Positions 52,835 through 61,596 of a DNA stretch of 64,000 nucleotides are shown here, one piece after another. Position 1 is the first letter of the stretch; each line of letters starts with the position of its first letter. Position numbers and translations under genes: made by a program. The notes beneath the pieces were generated by a model. It saw only the letters and a list, made by a program, of their open reading frames with translations, ran no database searches and had not been told where the DNA came from. Source of the stretch: JAWKVD01 sp041398225 (GTDB lineage: Bacteria > Pseudomonadota > Alphaproteobacteria > Caulobacterales > Hyphomonadaceae); NCBI GenBank assembly GCA_041398225.1, contig JAWKVD010000009.1:62001-126000 (forward strand), read 5' to 3'.

Positions 52835-54442
52835 ATGAGTATTCGCGGACGTATCTTTATCGCCTTCGGGCTGGTCTTTGTGTGCATCGCCGTCCTGTCG
52901 GGCGCGATGGTCGTTGAGGCGGCTGGAAAGTATTTCCGGGCCGAACATGCGCTCCGGCGCATCACCGTCGCCCCGGCGGTCAGCGCGCTCGTTCATGAAC
53001 TCCAGAAAGAGCGCGGCCTGTCGGCGGGCTTTGTCGGCTCCTCCGGCGAACGCTTCGGCCGCCGGCTGGCCGAACAGCGCGAAACGACCAATGCGGCGCT
53101 CGCCCGTTTCCAGAGCCTCGGCGTCGAACTCGACGGCGAGGCCGACTATGAAGAGCCGCTGACCCGCGGCCGCGAAGTGCTCGACAGCCTCGACATCACG
53201 CGCCGCGAAGTGTCCGCGCTCGAACTCACCGTCGCCGACGTGCCGGCCTATTATAATCCGCTCATCGCCGCCCTGATCGAAGTCGCCAGCGGCGCCGCCT
53301 CCGGTCTCGACGACGCCGGCCTGTCGCGCGCCTCGTCGGTCTACCGCAATGTCATCGAGGCCAAGGAGCGCGCCGGTCTGGAGCGCGCCGTGGGCGCCGC
53401 CGGCTTCGGCGCCGGCCTGTTCGATCCCAGCGCCTATGCGCAGTTCGTCAGCCTCGGCGCGGCGCAGCAGACCTATCTCGACGCCGCCCGCCGCGACGCC
53501 GGGCCCGACTACCGCGCTTTCGAGAAAGAGATCATGCGCGGCGCCATCATCGATCGCGTCGGATGGATGCGCGCCGCCGCGCACGAGAACGCTTTCGGGG
53601 GCGACACGCAGGGCATCTCCGGTCCGGAATGGTTCGACGCCGCCACCGCCCGCATCGATCTCTTCAAGGCGCTGGAGGATCACGCCGCCGACCGTCTGCG
53701 CCGCGCCGCCGGCGCCTGGGCGCGCGCCGCCTGGGCCACGATGCTGTCCTGGTCGCTGGTTGCGCTGGTCGCGCTGGCGGTCGCCGTCGCGGTGGTGTTG
53801 TGGGTCAAGCGCAGCGTGACCTCGCCGCTGCACGCGCTGGTCGAAAAGGTCCGCCGGGTCGCGGACGGCGATCTCGCCGTCGATGTGCCCGAAGCCGACC
53901 GGCGCGACGAGATCGGCGAGATGGGCCGGGCGCTTCAGGTCTTCCGCGAAAACGCCGCGCGCCGCGATCATCTCGAAAACCGCAAGAAAGAGCTGATGCT
54001 CGAACAGGATCGGCGCCGCCAGCGCATGGAGGCGTTGCTGCGCGATTTCTGCACCCATGCGCGCGGTTCGCTTGAAAAGCTCGGCGCGGCCGCCCTGCGC
54101 ATGGCCGAAGCGGCGCCCGCCGTCCGCGCGAACGGCGCGCCGTCCGCCGCCGAGTCCTGGCACGGCGTCGCGCACAAGCCGCCCCATCCCGTCGATCCGA
54201 CCGGCGGCGTCCCGGCGGCGATCGAACAGTTCAACGCCTCGATCCGCGAACTCGCCCAGCGCGCCGCCGCGCTCGACGGCTCGTCCGATTCGATCGCGGG
54301 CGTCATGACCTTCGTCTCCGAGATCGCCGAGCAGACCAATGCGCTGGCGCTCAACTTCACCTTCGACGTCGCGCAGGACGCCCAGCGTCCCGCCGCGCCC
54401 GGCGCCGAGCCTGACCTCGCGACCGACGCGCCCCGCGTCTGA
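52835..54442 (+). CDS. nitrate/nitrite-sensor (NIT) and HAMP receptor lacking a complete chemotaxis tip
   Basis: This 535-residue membrane receptor has TM1 (about 8-30), a NIT-type periplasmic helical domain with the signature LVHELQKERGLSAGFVGSSG, TM2 (about 299-322) and a HAMP domain (about 322-375; SPLHALVEKVRRVADGDL, RRDEIGEMGRALQVFRENA). The cytoplasmic part then becomes Pro/Ala-rich. Only a degenerate piece of the methyl-accepting signalling hairpin remains (FVSEIAEQTNALALNFTFDV), and the protein ends about 25 residues later. It cannot form the normal kinase-contact tip, so it is a truncated relative or works differently. Confidence 0.8.
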   Translation: MSIRGRIFIAFGLVFVCIAVLSGAMVVEAAGKYFRAEHALRRITVAPAVSALVHELQKERGLSAGFVGSSGERFGRRLAEQRETTNAALARFQSLGVELDGEADYEEPLTRGREVLDSLDITRREVSALELTVADVPAYYNPLIAALIEVASGAASGLDDAGLSRASSVYRNVIEAKERAGLERAVGAAGFGAGLFDPSAYAQFVSLGAAQQTYLDAARRDAGPDYRAFEKEIMRGAIIDRVGWMRAAAHENAFGGDTQGISGPEWFDAATARIDLFKALEDHAADRLRRAAGAWARAAWATMLSWSLVALVALAVAVAVVLWVKRSVTSPLHALVEKVRRVADGDLAVDVPEADRRDEIGEMGRALQVFRENAARRDHLENRKKELMLEQDRRRQRMEALLRDFCTHARGSLEKLGAAALRMAEAAPAVRANGAPSAAESWHGVAHKPPHPVDPTGGVPAAIEQFNASIRELAQRAAALDGSSDSIAGVMTFVSEIAEQTNALALNFTFDVAQDAQRPAAPGAEPDLATDAPRV

Positions 54443-54565
54443 TCCGCCGCCAGAACCGCCGATCGCGCCCGCCCGGCATACGTTGATCTGGCTCCGCCTT
54501 CATGCGAACCAGCATCAAGGGGGCGCGCGCACGGCATGTTCGCCCATCACCGGCGGGAGGTGGAT

Positions 54566-54967
54566 ATGACGGAAGCGGCGAAGTCGAAGGCGCTCGTTCA
54601 GGCGTTTTACGGACATCTGAAAGACGGCGATCCGGGGGCGGCGTTCGCGCTTCTCGCGCCCGACATCGAATGGAACGAGGCGGAAGGAAATCCGCTGGCC
54701 GACCGCAATCCCTACCGGGGCGCGGCCGAAATCGCCGAAGGCGTGTTCAGCCGCCTCGCGGACATGTTCGAGGGGTTCGCCGCCGTCCCCGAGGAGTTCA
54801 TCGCCGAGGGAAACCGCGTCGTGGTGATCGCGCGTTATTTCGGAACCCACAGAAAGACCGGCGCGCCGCTCAACTGCCAGGCGGTTCATTCCTGGTGGGT
54901 CGACGGCGGCCATCTCGTCCGCTTCCAGCAATACGCCGACACGGAACAGCTCGCGCGGTTGAGCTGA
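54566..54967 (+). CDS. SnoaL-like / NTF2-fold protein
   Basis: This 133-residue cone-shaped NTF2-fold protein has the SnoaL-like pattern: an opening helix ALVQAFYGHLKDGD, then FALLAPDIEWNEAEGNP and NPYRGAAEIAEGVF. The core strands follow (EFIAEGNRVVVIARYFGT, QAVHSWWVDGGHLVRFQQY). Members are ketosteroid-isomerase-like or simply ligand-binding; activity cannot be predicted. The ATG at 54566 has GGGAGG upstream. A weak hairpin (54967-54995) follows the stop. Confidence 0.82.
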   Translation: MTEAAKSKALVQAFYGHLKDGDPGAAFALLAPDIEWNEAEGNPLADRNPYRGAAEIAEGVFSRLADMFEGFAAVPEEFIAEGNRVVVIARYFGTHRKTGAPLNCQAVHSWWVDGGHLVRFQQYADTEQLARLS

Positions 54968-55069
54968 AGGCCCGAACGGTCCATCAACGGGCCTTCTGAA
55001 GGTTCGATCCGGATTGGCGATCGCGCGGCCTCGCGGCGGTCGTCGTTCGAGTTATAGGCGGGAAGGCGT

Positions 55070-55558
55070 ATGCGCGGTTATTTCGGCATTGGTGCGGAAG
55101 GCGTCTCCAAGCCGATGAATCTCGGCGCCCTGATGCGCACGGCCCACGCCTTCGGCGCGTCCTTCACCTTCTCGGTCTCCGCCGCGCAGGCGATCCGCAA
55201 GATGAACCTGTCCGACACCTCCAAGTCGACCGACCACCTGCCTTACTATCCGTGGGACACCATCGCGGACATGCAATTGCCGCGCGGCTGCCAGCTCGTC
55301 GGAATCGAACTCACCGACGATGCGGTCGATCTCCCCAGCTTCCGCCATCCGGTCAACGCGGCCTATGTGCTGGGCCGCGAGAGGGGCGATCTCTCCGAGG
55401 AGATGCTCGCCCGCTGCGCCCATGTGGTGAAAATCCCCACGCGCTTCTGCATCAACGTTTCGCTGGCCGGCGCGCTGGTGATGTATGATCGCGTCATCTC
55501 GATGGGCGGCTATCCCGAACGCCCCATCATGCCCGGCGGTCCGAAGTCCGAAGGCTGA
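55070..55558 (+). CDS. SpoU/TrmH-family RNA 2'-O-methyltransferase
   Basis: This 162-residue SPOUT methyltransferase has the trefoil-knot motifs NLGALMRTAHAFGA (motif 1), AAYVLGRERGDLSEEML (motif 2) and KIPTRFCINVSLAGALVMYD (motif 3). It is short, with only the catalytic domain and no N-terminal RNA-binding extension, like TrmL-type enzymes. The target is probably a tRNA or rRNA ribose; the exact site is unknown. It converges with ten bases' spacing on the next gene. Confidence 0.88.
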   Translation: MRGYFGIGAEGVSKPMNLGALMRTAHAFGASFTFSVSAAQAIRKMNLSDTSKSTDHLPYYPWDTIADMQLPRGCQLVGIELTDDAVDLPSFRHPVNAAYVLGRERGDLSEEMLARCAHVVKIPTRFCINVSLAGALVMYDRVISMGGYPERPIMPGGPKSEG

Positions 55559-55567
55559 TCCGCCGGC

Positions 55568-56074
55568 CTACGGGCGCCAGCGCCGCAACAGCTCCAGCCC
55601 GGCCCATGTCGCGGCCACGGCCGCCAGCGCCGCGAGCCCGAGATGGATCAGCGCCGGCCCGTCCTCGTTTCCGGGGTCGCCCAGCAGGATGCGCAGCAGC
55701 ATGCCGCCATAGCCGAACGCCGCCAGCATGCCCACGATCGGCAGCACCGCCGCCGCGCCGACCGTCAAGGGCCGCGCGCCGCGTCCGAACCCGTACAGCC
55801 AGCGGCCCAGCGCCACGATCGCCAGCCCGCCCGTCGCCGGGGGCAGGGTCAGCACCGCCGTCGTGCCCAGCGCGTCCGCGGCGTTGTCCCATTCGACATA
55901 GTTGGCGGTCACGAAGATCGCGAGCCCCAGGAAGAACGCCGCCGCCAGCGCGCCCGCGGCCATCACCAGCGCCCCGGCGACCTGCTGCCAGTTGCGCGCC
56001 AGCATCGCGGGAACGTCCAGCGGCGCGCCGGGCGCGGGCGCAGGATCGAGCGGGCGGGCGGGGTCGGACGTCAT
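55568..56074 (-). CDS. hypothetical membrane protein
   Basis: This 168-residue protein has a Pro/Ala-rich N-terminus and about four hydrophobic helices (VAGALVMAAGALAAAFFLGL, ATGGLAIVALGRWLYGFG, TVGAAAVLPIVGMLAAFGYG and LAALAAVAATWAGLELL). The ATG at 56074 precedes the first credible coding stretch; the frame is open further upstream without protein-like content. No family is recognised. It is divergent from the response regulator gene (237 bases between), whose promoter should lie there. Confidence 0.65.
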   Translation of the reverse strand: MTSDPARPLDPAPAPGAPLDVPAMLARNWQQVAGALVMAAGALAAAFFLGLAIFVTANYVEWDNAADALGTTAVLTLPPATGGLAIVALGRWLYGFGRGARPLTVGAAAVLPIVGMLAAFGYGGMLLRILLGDPGNEDGPALIHLGLAALAAVAATWAGLELLRRWRP

Positions 56075-56311
56075 GCTTCCGGTCTTGTACGCGCGGGCGT
56101 TAACAAAAGTCTCGCTCCTGTTCGTCTCCCGAACCGTAAACCGTTCAGGCTTGGGACGAAATCTGCGCCAAAGCGGGGCGTTCGCAGGGGAAAAGCGCCT
56201 TATCGCTTGAATTCCAGAGACCGTATTAAACGCCTTTTCAAGCCTGCGTGCCACTTTGGCGCCCATGGCAGGCGGCCGAAGAAGAGCCGTTCAAACATAT
56301 GGGTCAAGGTG

Positions 56312-57811
56312 ATGGCGAAGACGGTTCTGGTCGTCGATGACGATCCCACGCAGCGCAGATTGCTTCAGGCGGCGGCTGAAAAGCAGGGCTTCCGCGCCCG
56401 CGTCGTCGACAGCGGAGACAAGGCGCTCGAGGAAGCCTCCGATCCCAGGAACGGCGTCGACGTGGTCATGCTCGATCTCGTCATGCCCGGCCTCTCCGGC
56501 ATGGAGACGCTGGAGCGCCTGATGGAGCGCCGTCCCGATCTTCCGGTCATCGTGCTCACCGCTTCGGGCGGCATCGACACCGTGGTTCAGGCCATGCGCG
56601 CGGGCGCCATCGACTTCTTCGTCAAGCCGGCCAGCCCCGAGCGCATCGCCATCTCCATCCGCAACGCGCTGAAGATGTCCGACCTCAAGGGCGAGGTGAA
56701 ACGCCTCGCGCGCAAGTCCGGCGGATCGATGGGCTTCGACGACATGATCGCCGGCGCCCCGGCGATGAAACAGGTCGTGCGCCTCGGCCAGCGCGCCGCG
56801 GCCTCCAACATCCCGATCCTCATTCTCGGCGAAAGCGGCGTCGGCAAGGAAGTCCTCGCCCGCTGCATCCAGGGCGCGTCTGAACGCTCGGGCAAGCCCT
56901 TCATCTCGGTCAACTGCGGCGCCATTCCGGAGAACCTGGTCGAATCGATCCTGTTCGGCCACGAGAAGGGCTCCTTCACCGGCGCGGTCGACAAGAAGCT
57001 CGGCAAGTTCGTCGAAGCCGATCAGGGCACGCTCTTCCTCGACGAGGTCGGCGAGCTGCCGCTCGACATCCAGGTCAAGCTGCTGCGCGTCCTGCAGGAA
57101 GGCGAGGTCGACGCCGTCGGCGCGCGCCGTCCCACCAAGGTCGACGTCCGCATCATCTCGGCCACCAACCGCGATCTCGCCCAGCTCGTGCAGGAAGGCC
57201 GCTTCCGCGAAGACCTCTACTACCGCCTCAACGTCTTCCCCATCGAGGCGCCGCCGCTGCGCCAGCGCAAGGAAGACCTGCCCTCGCTGATCGATCACTT
57301 CATCTCGCGCTTCAACGCGGAAGAGGGCAAGGCCGTCCCGGGCGTCGCGCCCGACACGATGACCATGCTTCAGACCTATGACTGGCCGGGCAACGTCCGC
57401 CAGCTCGAAAACTCCATCTTCCGCGCCATCGTGCTGTCGGAAGGCGGCGAGCTGAAGCGCGACGACTTCCCGCAGATCGCCAGCCTGATGCCCGAAAGCG
57501 TCAAGCCGGTCGAAGCGCCCCCCACGGCCGAACCGTCGGATGAACAGCCGGCCGACCCGGTCGCCCCGGACAGCTCCGGCGCCGAAACGCCGGTGGCGGC
57601 CAACGACCAGCCGGTTCTGATCACCGATCCGCGCGGCGAGCTTCGCACCCTCGAAGAGATCGAGCGCGACCTGATCCAGTTCGCCATCGATCACTATTCG
57701 GGTCACATGTCGGAAGTCGCGCGCAAGCTCGGCATCGGCCGCTCGACGCTCTACCGCAAGGTGCGCGAGTACGACCTCAAGGTCCGCGACGATCTCGAAA
57801 AGGCCGACTAG
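56312..57811 (+). CDS. sigma-54-dependent response regulator (NtrC family)
   Basis: This 499-residue activator of sigma-54 RNA polymerase has a receiver domain with phospho-acceptor Asp55 (VVMLDLVMPG), Thr83 and Lys105. The AAA+ domain has Walker A GESGVGKE (173-180), a sigma-54 contact loop GSFTGA (220-225, Ser for the usual Ala), Walker B LFLDEVGE (241-248) and an arginine-finger region. After a Pro-rich linker comes a Fis-type helix-turn-helix (SEVARKLGIGRSTLYRKVREY). It resembles Caulobacter TacA in layout. No cognate kinase is adjacent. The ATG at 56312 has AAGGTG upstream. Confidence 0.92.
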   Translation: MAKTVLVVDDDPTQRRLLQAAAEKQGFRARVVDSGDKALEEASDPRNGVDVVMLDLVMPGLSGMETLERLMERRPDLPVIVLTASGGIDTVVQAMRAGAIDFFVKPASPERIAISIRNALKMSDLKGEVKRLARKSGGSMGFDDMIAGAPAMKQVVRLGQRAAASNIPILILGESGVGKEVLARCIQGASERSGKPFISVNCGAIPENLVESILFGHEKGSFTGAVDKKLGKFVEADQGTLFLDEVGELPLDIQVKLLRVLQEGEVDAVGARRPTKVDVRIISATNRDLAQLVQEGRFREDLYYRLNVFPIEAPPLRQRKEDLPSLIDHFISRFNAEEGKAVPGVAPDTMTMLQTYDWPGNVRQLENSIFRAIVLSEGGELKRDDFPQIASLMPESVKPVEAPPTAEPSDEQPADPVAPDSSGAETPVAANDQPVLITDPRGELRTLEEIERDLIQFAIDHYSGHMSEVARKLGIGRSTLYRKVREYDLKVRDDLEKAD

Positions 57812-57851
57812 ACCGCGCGCCTCAGCCAGACCGGACCACCAAGACAAGAAG

Positions 57852-57886
57852 ACGGCCCGTCGCGGACATGCGCCGGGCCGTTCTTT
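57852..57886 (+). terminator. rho-independent terminator after the NtrC-type gene
   Basis: An 8-bp stem (57852-57859 with 57874-57881) plus an inner CGC/GCG pairing is followed by TCTTT. It lies 40 bases after the stop codon. Confidence 0.7.
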
Positions 57887-58534
57887 GCCAACGCGACCGT
57901 TGAGTGGCTGCGAAACGCGAACATGTGCGCCACGAAGTCGGTTCCGAGTCGACGCTCGAAGGATCGCGTAGGCGGTCATGATGTGGTCGGCAGCGCCATC
58001 GCGCACATAGCCTTCGCCGTCGACGTCGAAAGCGAGTCCCATCGGAAGCTCATGGAGCGGCGTCCGTCCAGCCCGTCCGGGGTCCGTCGGCGCTTGCGAT
58101 GCCGAGCACATTGGCTTTCGCCGCCGTTCCGTCTCTTCGTCGAGCGCGGGGGAAACCCGGGGGCCGCTTCATGGGCCTGAAGGCAGGCGAAGCGCACCTG
58201 GTCGACAGCGGAAACATGTCAGCGTTTCGGCGCGATCTGCGGTTTTCAAGTCGCCAGCGCCTGCAGCATCTGGCGGTAGGTCGGAACCAACAGTTCAGTG
58301 ACGTCATCGAAAGCCGGGGTCGCGGTGTCTCCGCGCATTGCTCCGCCTCAATCGCCGAAGGGCGGGGAGGTTTGGAAGAGCGCCCTCACCCTCTGTCGCC
58401 GTCCCCGCGTCGATTGTCTCGCCATCGTCAACGCCTGGGTCTCCGATCGCACGGCGCTGCGATGGGGGAGAATGACCTTCAGGCGGCGTGGGGGTCCGCC
58501 TGCCAGACCCGGCCCATAACGACGTGACACAGGC
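57887..58534. other. non-coding stretch before the SnoaL-like remnant
   Basis: These 648 bases contain short open frames on both strands, but none has a consistent protein-like composition or a good ribosome site. The right part (about 58354-58500) looks like a dispersed intergenic repeat. No RNA gene was recognised. Confidence 0.5.
58354..58500. repeat. putative dispersed intergenic repeat, type 1
   Basis: The sequence from GCCGAAGGGCGGGGAGG through the CACGGCGCTGCGATGGGGGAG block is typical of non-coding repeats scattered in GC-rich alphaproteobacterial genomes, whose spurious translations recur in databases. The assignment rests on this general resemblance; no second full copy is in the window. 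Confidence 0.35.
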
Positions 58535-59010
58535 GTGCAACGGCTGACCCAGCAACGACTGACCCGAGAAACGGCGGAACTCGAAGCGCTGATGGATCGC
58601 TGGATGCAGGTCTGCACGAAGGGCGATACAACTCGTTCCGACATGCGTCAACGAGCGCTACATCCGGCCACGATCAGGAAAGGTGACCGCGTCGTCACGC
58701 GCGAGGCCTACACGGCCGAGATCAGGCAGACGCACGCGGAAGCGCCGGACATCCATTTCGAAATGCACGACCAGACGTTCGCCGGCGATCGCATCTGGAC
58801 ACGCTTCACGATGACCTGGACCGACCGGGAAACCGGGAAGCTGGCTTCCCGCACCGGGCTTCAGGAGTATCGCGTCGAGAACGGCAAGCTCGCGGAAACC
58901 TGTGCTGCTGTCGCCCGACCGAGGCGCGCTGGCCGGATATGCCCGCCCGGTGCCAGCGGAGGCCGCCCGGCAGGCCATCAGGTCGCGAACAGGATGGAAC
59001 GCGCGGCTTC
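58535..59010 (+). pseudogene. frameshifted SnoaL-like protein remnant
   Basis: Codons from 58535 (GTG) or 58592 (ATG) encode an NTF2/SnoaL-like chain: LMDRWMQVCTKGD, AEIRQTHAEAPDIHFEMHDQ, DRIWTRFTMTWTD and TGLQEYRVENGKLAET. At about 58900 the protein-like reading moves to the +1 frame (LLSPDRGALAGYARPVPAEA). A single-base indel in the ACCTGTGCTGCTG tract would restore one frame of about 155 residues. The gene is therefore broken or misassembled. The domain is of the same general type as the intact gene at 54566 but not closely similar. Confidence 0.55.
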
Positions 59011-59195
59011 AGCACCGCGGTCACCCACACTGTCATCCTGGCCAAGCAGCGGCGCGAGCCGGGACCGAGAGCAGGCGGAACGATTTCAGCGACGAACGCC
59101 CGACGGCCTCTCAGGTCCTGGTCTCGGCCGGACTTCGTCCGCGCTTCGCCCGGGATGCCGGTGTGCGGCTTCGCAACGGTGCAGCAACAACGGCC

Positions 59196-59340
59196 TTCCT
59201 CCACCGCCTCTGGCGGGGGAGGATCGCAAGCCCGAAGGGCGAAGCGAGACGGAGGGGGGGCGACAAACTAATCCGACCCGACTCGGATTCTTGCCCGCAT
59301 ATTTCACCTCGCGTCTTGCGCGGGGAGGGTTCGGGAGAGC
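59196..59340. repeat. putative dispersed intergenic repeat, type 2
   Basis: The block has CCTCC...GGGGGAGG inverted halves, a GCCCGAAGGGCGAAGCG segment and then CACCTCGCGTC...GCGGGGAGGG. It is the kind of repeat whose false translations read PPLAGE or SPARGGGG in many proteobacteria. Identification is by familiarity with this pattern. Confidence 0.4.
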
Positions 59341-59447
59341 TCCGAGACCTTTCGAAGTCAGGCGCGGCCGGCGTGTGGATGTCGCCGCAGTGGCCGCCCT
59401 TCGTCCCGACGCATGGAGCGCTCGATGAGTCCAGAGCATCCGAGGCC

Positions 59448-59474
59448 GCATGCTGAGCCAGTCGAAGCACGAGG
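59448..59474. repeat. REP-like CTTCGACxGGCTCAGCATG element
   Basis: The reverse complement reads CTTCGACTGGCTCAGCATGC, matching the very common interspersed motif with CTTCGACAGGCTCAGCATG core found in sphingomonads and caulobacters. Only this one copy is seen in the window. Confidence 0.5.
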
Positions 59475-60047
59475 CGGACCAGCAAAATCCGCAAACAGGC
59501 TCCGGGGTGTCGAAACCGAGTTCCGTGTCTCGCGGAGAGATCTGCACGCGGGTCCGGGATGCGGAAATGGGTCCAAATGCTGGACGGGCCGCTGTCTGAC
59601 TTATCGAGACGGAACGGTGTTCCCCAGCCAACCCGCCAGCCGCACCGGATCTCAAACCGGCCGCGGGCGCGTGACGATCGCGTCTTACGCCAGCTCACCT
59701 CCGCAGGAGCGGCTGGCAATCGGCGCGGCCCCACGCGCCCCGGCCTTCCCCATTCGCTTCTGCGGACTTGAACGCAGCAGCCAACAAGAGGAGGAGACGC
59801 GCACGGCATCCCGGAGACGGCGCAGCGGCTCGTCCGGCAAAAGACGTTTGCGCCTGCGGGCTTGGACACGCAAACCCAAAACGAAGTCGCGAACCGCAGG
59901 AACACGCCGCACGCCTCTCGCGCGATGCGGGAGCACGTCGCCCTTCGCACAGGCCCGATCGCGGCGCACGCGATCGTCTTCGCCCGGCGACGGCTTGCCA
60001 TGCCGGGCCCCGAGTGCTGCACTCGGCGCCTGAATGAGGGGCCCATC

Positions 60048-60773
60048 ATGACAGCAAGCGCACAATCCGTTCCGTGCCCGCGATGCAATCGCAGGCCGCT
60101 CACCACCGTCGCCACCGCGCCCTATGCGCGCGGCTTCCTGCTCGCCTACCAGACAGGCAACAAGAAGATCGCCGGCTGCACCTCCTGCGTCGGGCAGGGT
60201 CTGCGCGCCGAGGCCGGAAAGTCGCTGCTGTTCGGCTGGTTCTCGATCACCGCCCTGGTGCTGAACCTGTTCTTCATTCCGTGGAACTTCTTCCGCTCCT
60301 TCTTCGTCAGTCCGGATGCGCGGGCGGTCACCAAACTCTTCGACCAGATCGGCGTGCCCGAACCGGGCAAGGAGTATCGGCTCACCGAGGCGTTCTACGC
60401 CGCCGGCGCCGCGCTCATCCGCGCCGATGGAAAAGTCGACGCCGGCGAGATCGAGGCGGCGGTCACGCTCGGCCAGCGCATGCTGCCCGAATTCGTCGAG
60501 TCAGACTTTCTCGCCGTGCTCAAGGGCGAGGTCGCGCAATCGCCGATCGAAACCATCGGCAATGTGCTGCGCATCTATCTGAACCCCGAAGGCCAGCGCA
60601 TGGTGCTGGTCTATCTGCTGGCCATCGCCAACGCCGACGGCGAGATGCACAAGTCGGAGGACAAGTATCTCGAACGCCTGTCCCGCTGCATGGGCTGGGA
60701 GAAGAAGCAGTATCGCGAGCTGCGCGACGGCGCGCTTGCGCCGGCTCCGGCCGCGCAGGCCGCGGCGGGCTGA
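60048..60773 (+). CDS. TerB-like domain protein with zinc ribbon and membrane helix
   Basis: This 241-residue protein has an N-terminal zinc-ribbon-like pair (CPRC at 10-13, CTSC at 44-47), a hydrophobic helix (about 60-85; WFSITALVLNLFFIPWNFF) and a TerB/DjlA-like all-helical domain (about 110-230). In the latter, two acidic motifs (IRADGKVDAGEI and IANADGEMHKSE) are placed as in metal-binding TerB. The family is linked to tellurite and stress responses, but the specific role is unknown. The ATG at 60048 has GAGGGG upstream. It converges on flgH. Confidence 0.82.
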   Translation: MTASAQSVPCPRCNRRPLTTVATAPYARGFLLAYQTGNKKIAGCTSCVGQGLRAEAGKSLLFGWFSITALVLNLFFIPWNFFRSFFVSPDARAVTKLFDQIGVPEPGKEYRLTEAFYAAGAALIRADGKVDAGEIEAAVTLGQRMLPEFVESDFLAVLKGEVAQSPIETIGNVLRIYLNPEGQRMVLVYLLAIANADGEMHKSEDKYLERLSRCMGWEKKQYRELRDGALAPAPAAQAAAG

Positions 60774-60831
60774 ACAGAGGCTGGCGCGCGCGGTTTTCGG
60801 GCGCCCGGAAGGGCTTCCTGGAGCGGCCCGC

Positions 60832-61584
60832 CTAGAAGGGAGCGACCTTCTCGTAAAGGCGCGCGCCATAGCGGTCGCGCTGCACCGCCGAAAGATCGCC
60901 GCGCCCGCCATAGGAGATGCGCGCCTCGGCGATCTTGGTGTGCTCGATCGTGTTGTCGGCGGCGATGTCCTCCGGACGGATCACGCCGGAGATCAGAAGC
61001 TCGCGCAGCTCGTGGTTGACCAGAACTTCCTGGCTGCCCGCCAGCACAAGGTTGCCGTTGGGCAGGCGGTCCACGATCACCGCCGCGACGGTGAGGTTGA
61101 TCTTCTCCGCGCGGTTCACCGCGCCGGACCCCGCCGAGGCCGAGTCCGACGAATAGCCGATCGCCGGGTCGAGCGAGGGCGTGCCGGGCAGGGCTTTCTG
61201 GATCGGGCCTTCAAGGCCGAGCAGGGCCTGGATGCCCGACTCTTCGCTGGTCGTGCGGCTGCGCTGGGTGGAGTTGTTCACCTGCGCGCTGTCCGCGATC
61301 TCGATGTTGACGGTCAGGATGTCGCCGACTTCCTTGGCGCGCTGGTCGCCGAAGAAGGTGCGGGCGCCGGTGCGCCACAGCGAGTTGGGCGCGCCGGGAT
61401 CGCCGCTGAGCTGCGGCAGCGGCATCGTCACGCGGCGCGGGCCGGTCACGTCGGCCGGGTTGGAGATCGGCGACAGGGTGGGCCCGTTCAGCGCTTCGTT
61501 CATGCCCGCGCATCCCGAAAGCGCCGCGCCCGCGAGCGCAAGGCCGATCGCGGCGCCGGTTTTGGAAAGATCCCGCTTGCTCAT
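60832..61584 (-). CDS. flgH: flagellar L-ring protein
   Basis: FlgH is the outer-membrane lipoprotein that forms the L-ring around the flagellar rod. The 250-residue protein has a lipobox at Cys25 (ALSGC) and the conserved LWRTGARTFFGDQRAKEVGD, ILTVNIEIADSAQV, RLPNGNLVLAG and ELRELLISGVIRPEDI regions. It lies 12 bases downstream of flgA and in the same direction as flgF-flgG-flgA, the usual alphaproteobacterial order. Confidence 0.95.
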   Translation of the reverse strand: MSKRDLSKTGAAIGLALAGAALSGCAGMNEALNGPTLSPISNPADVTGPRRVTMPLPQLSGDPGAPNSLWRTGARTFFGDQRAKEVGDILTVNIEIADSAQVNNSTQRSRTTSEESGIQALLGLEGPIQKALPGTPSLDPAIGYSSDSASAGSGAVNRAEKINLTVAAVIVDRLPNGNLVLAGSQEVLVNHELRELLISGVIRPEDIAADNTIEHTKIAEARISYGGRGDLSAVQRDRYGARLYEKVAPF

Positions 61585-61596
61585 ATCGTCTCTCCG

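Larger units (their letters stand above)
59011..60047. other. repeat-rich non-coding region
   Basis: About one kilobase has several overlapping open frames on both strands, but all have Arg/Pro/Ser-rich, shadow-like translations and I accept none. It contains at least two recognisable repeat elements (59196-59340 and 59448-59474). Near the right end, at 60011-60025, is a short perfect hairpin CGAGTGC-T-GCACTCG, just before the TerB-like gene's GAGGGG ribosome site. Confidence 0.55.

Noticed and set aside
59111..60115. 334-codon minus-strand frame in the repeat-rich region
   Set aside because: The translation is Arg/Ser/Pro-rich and spans repeat elements; phrases in it are typical of spurious repeat translations.
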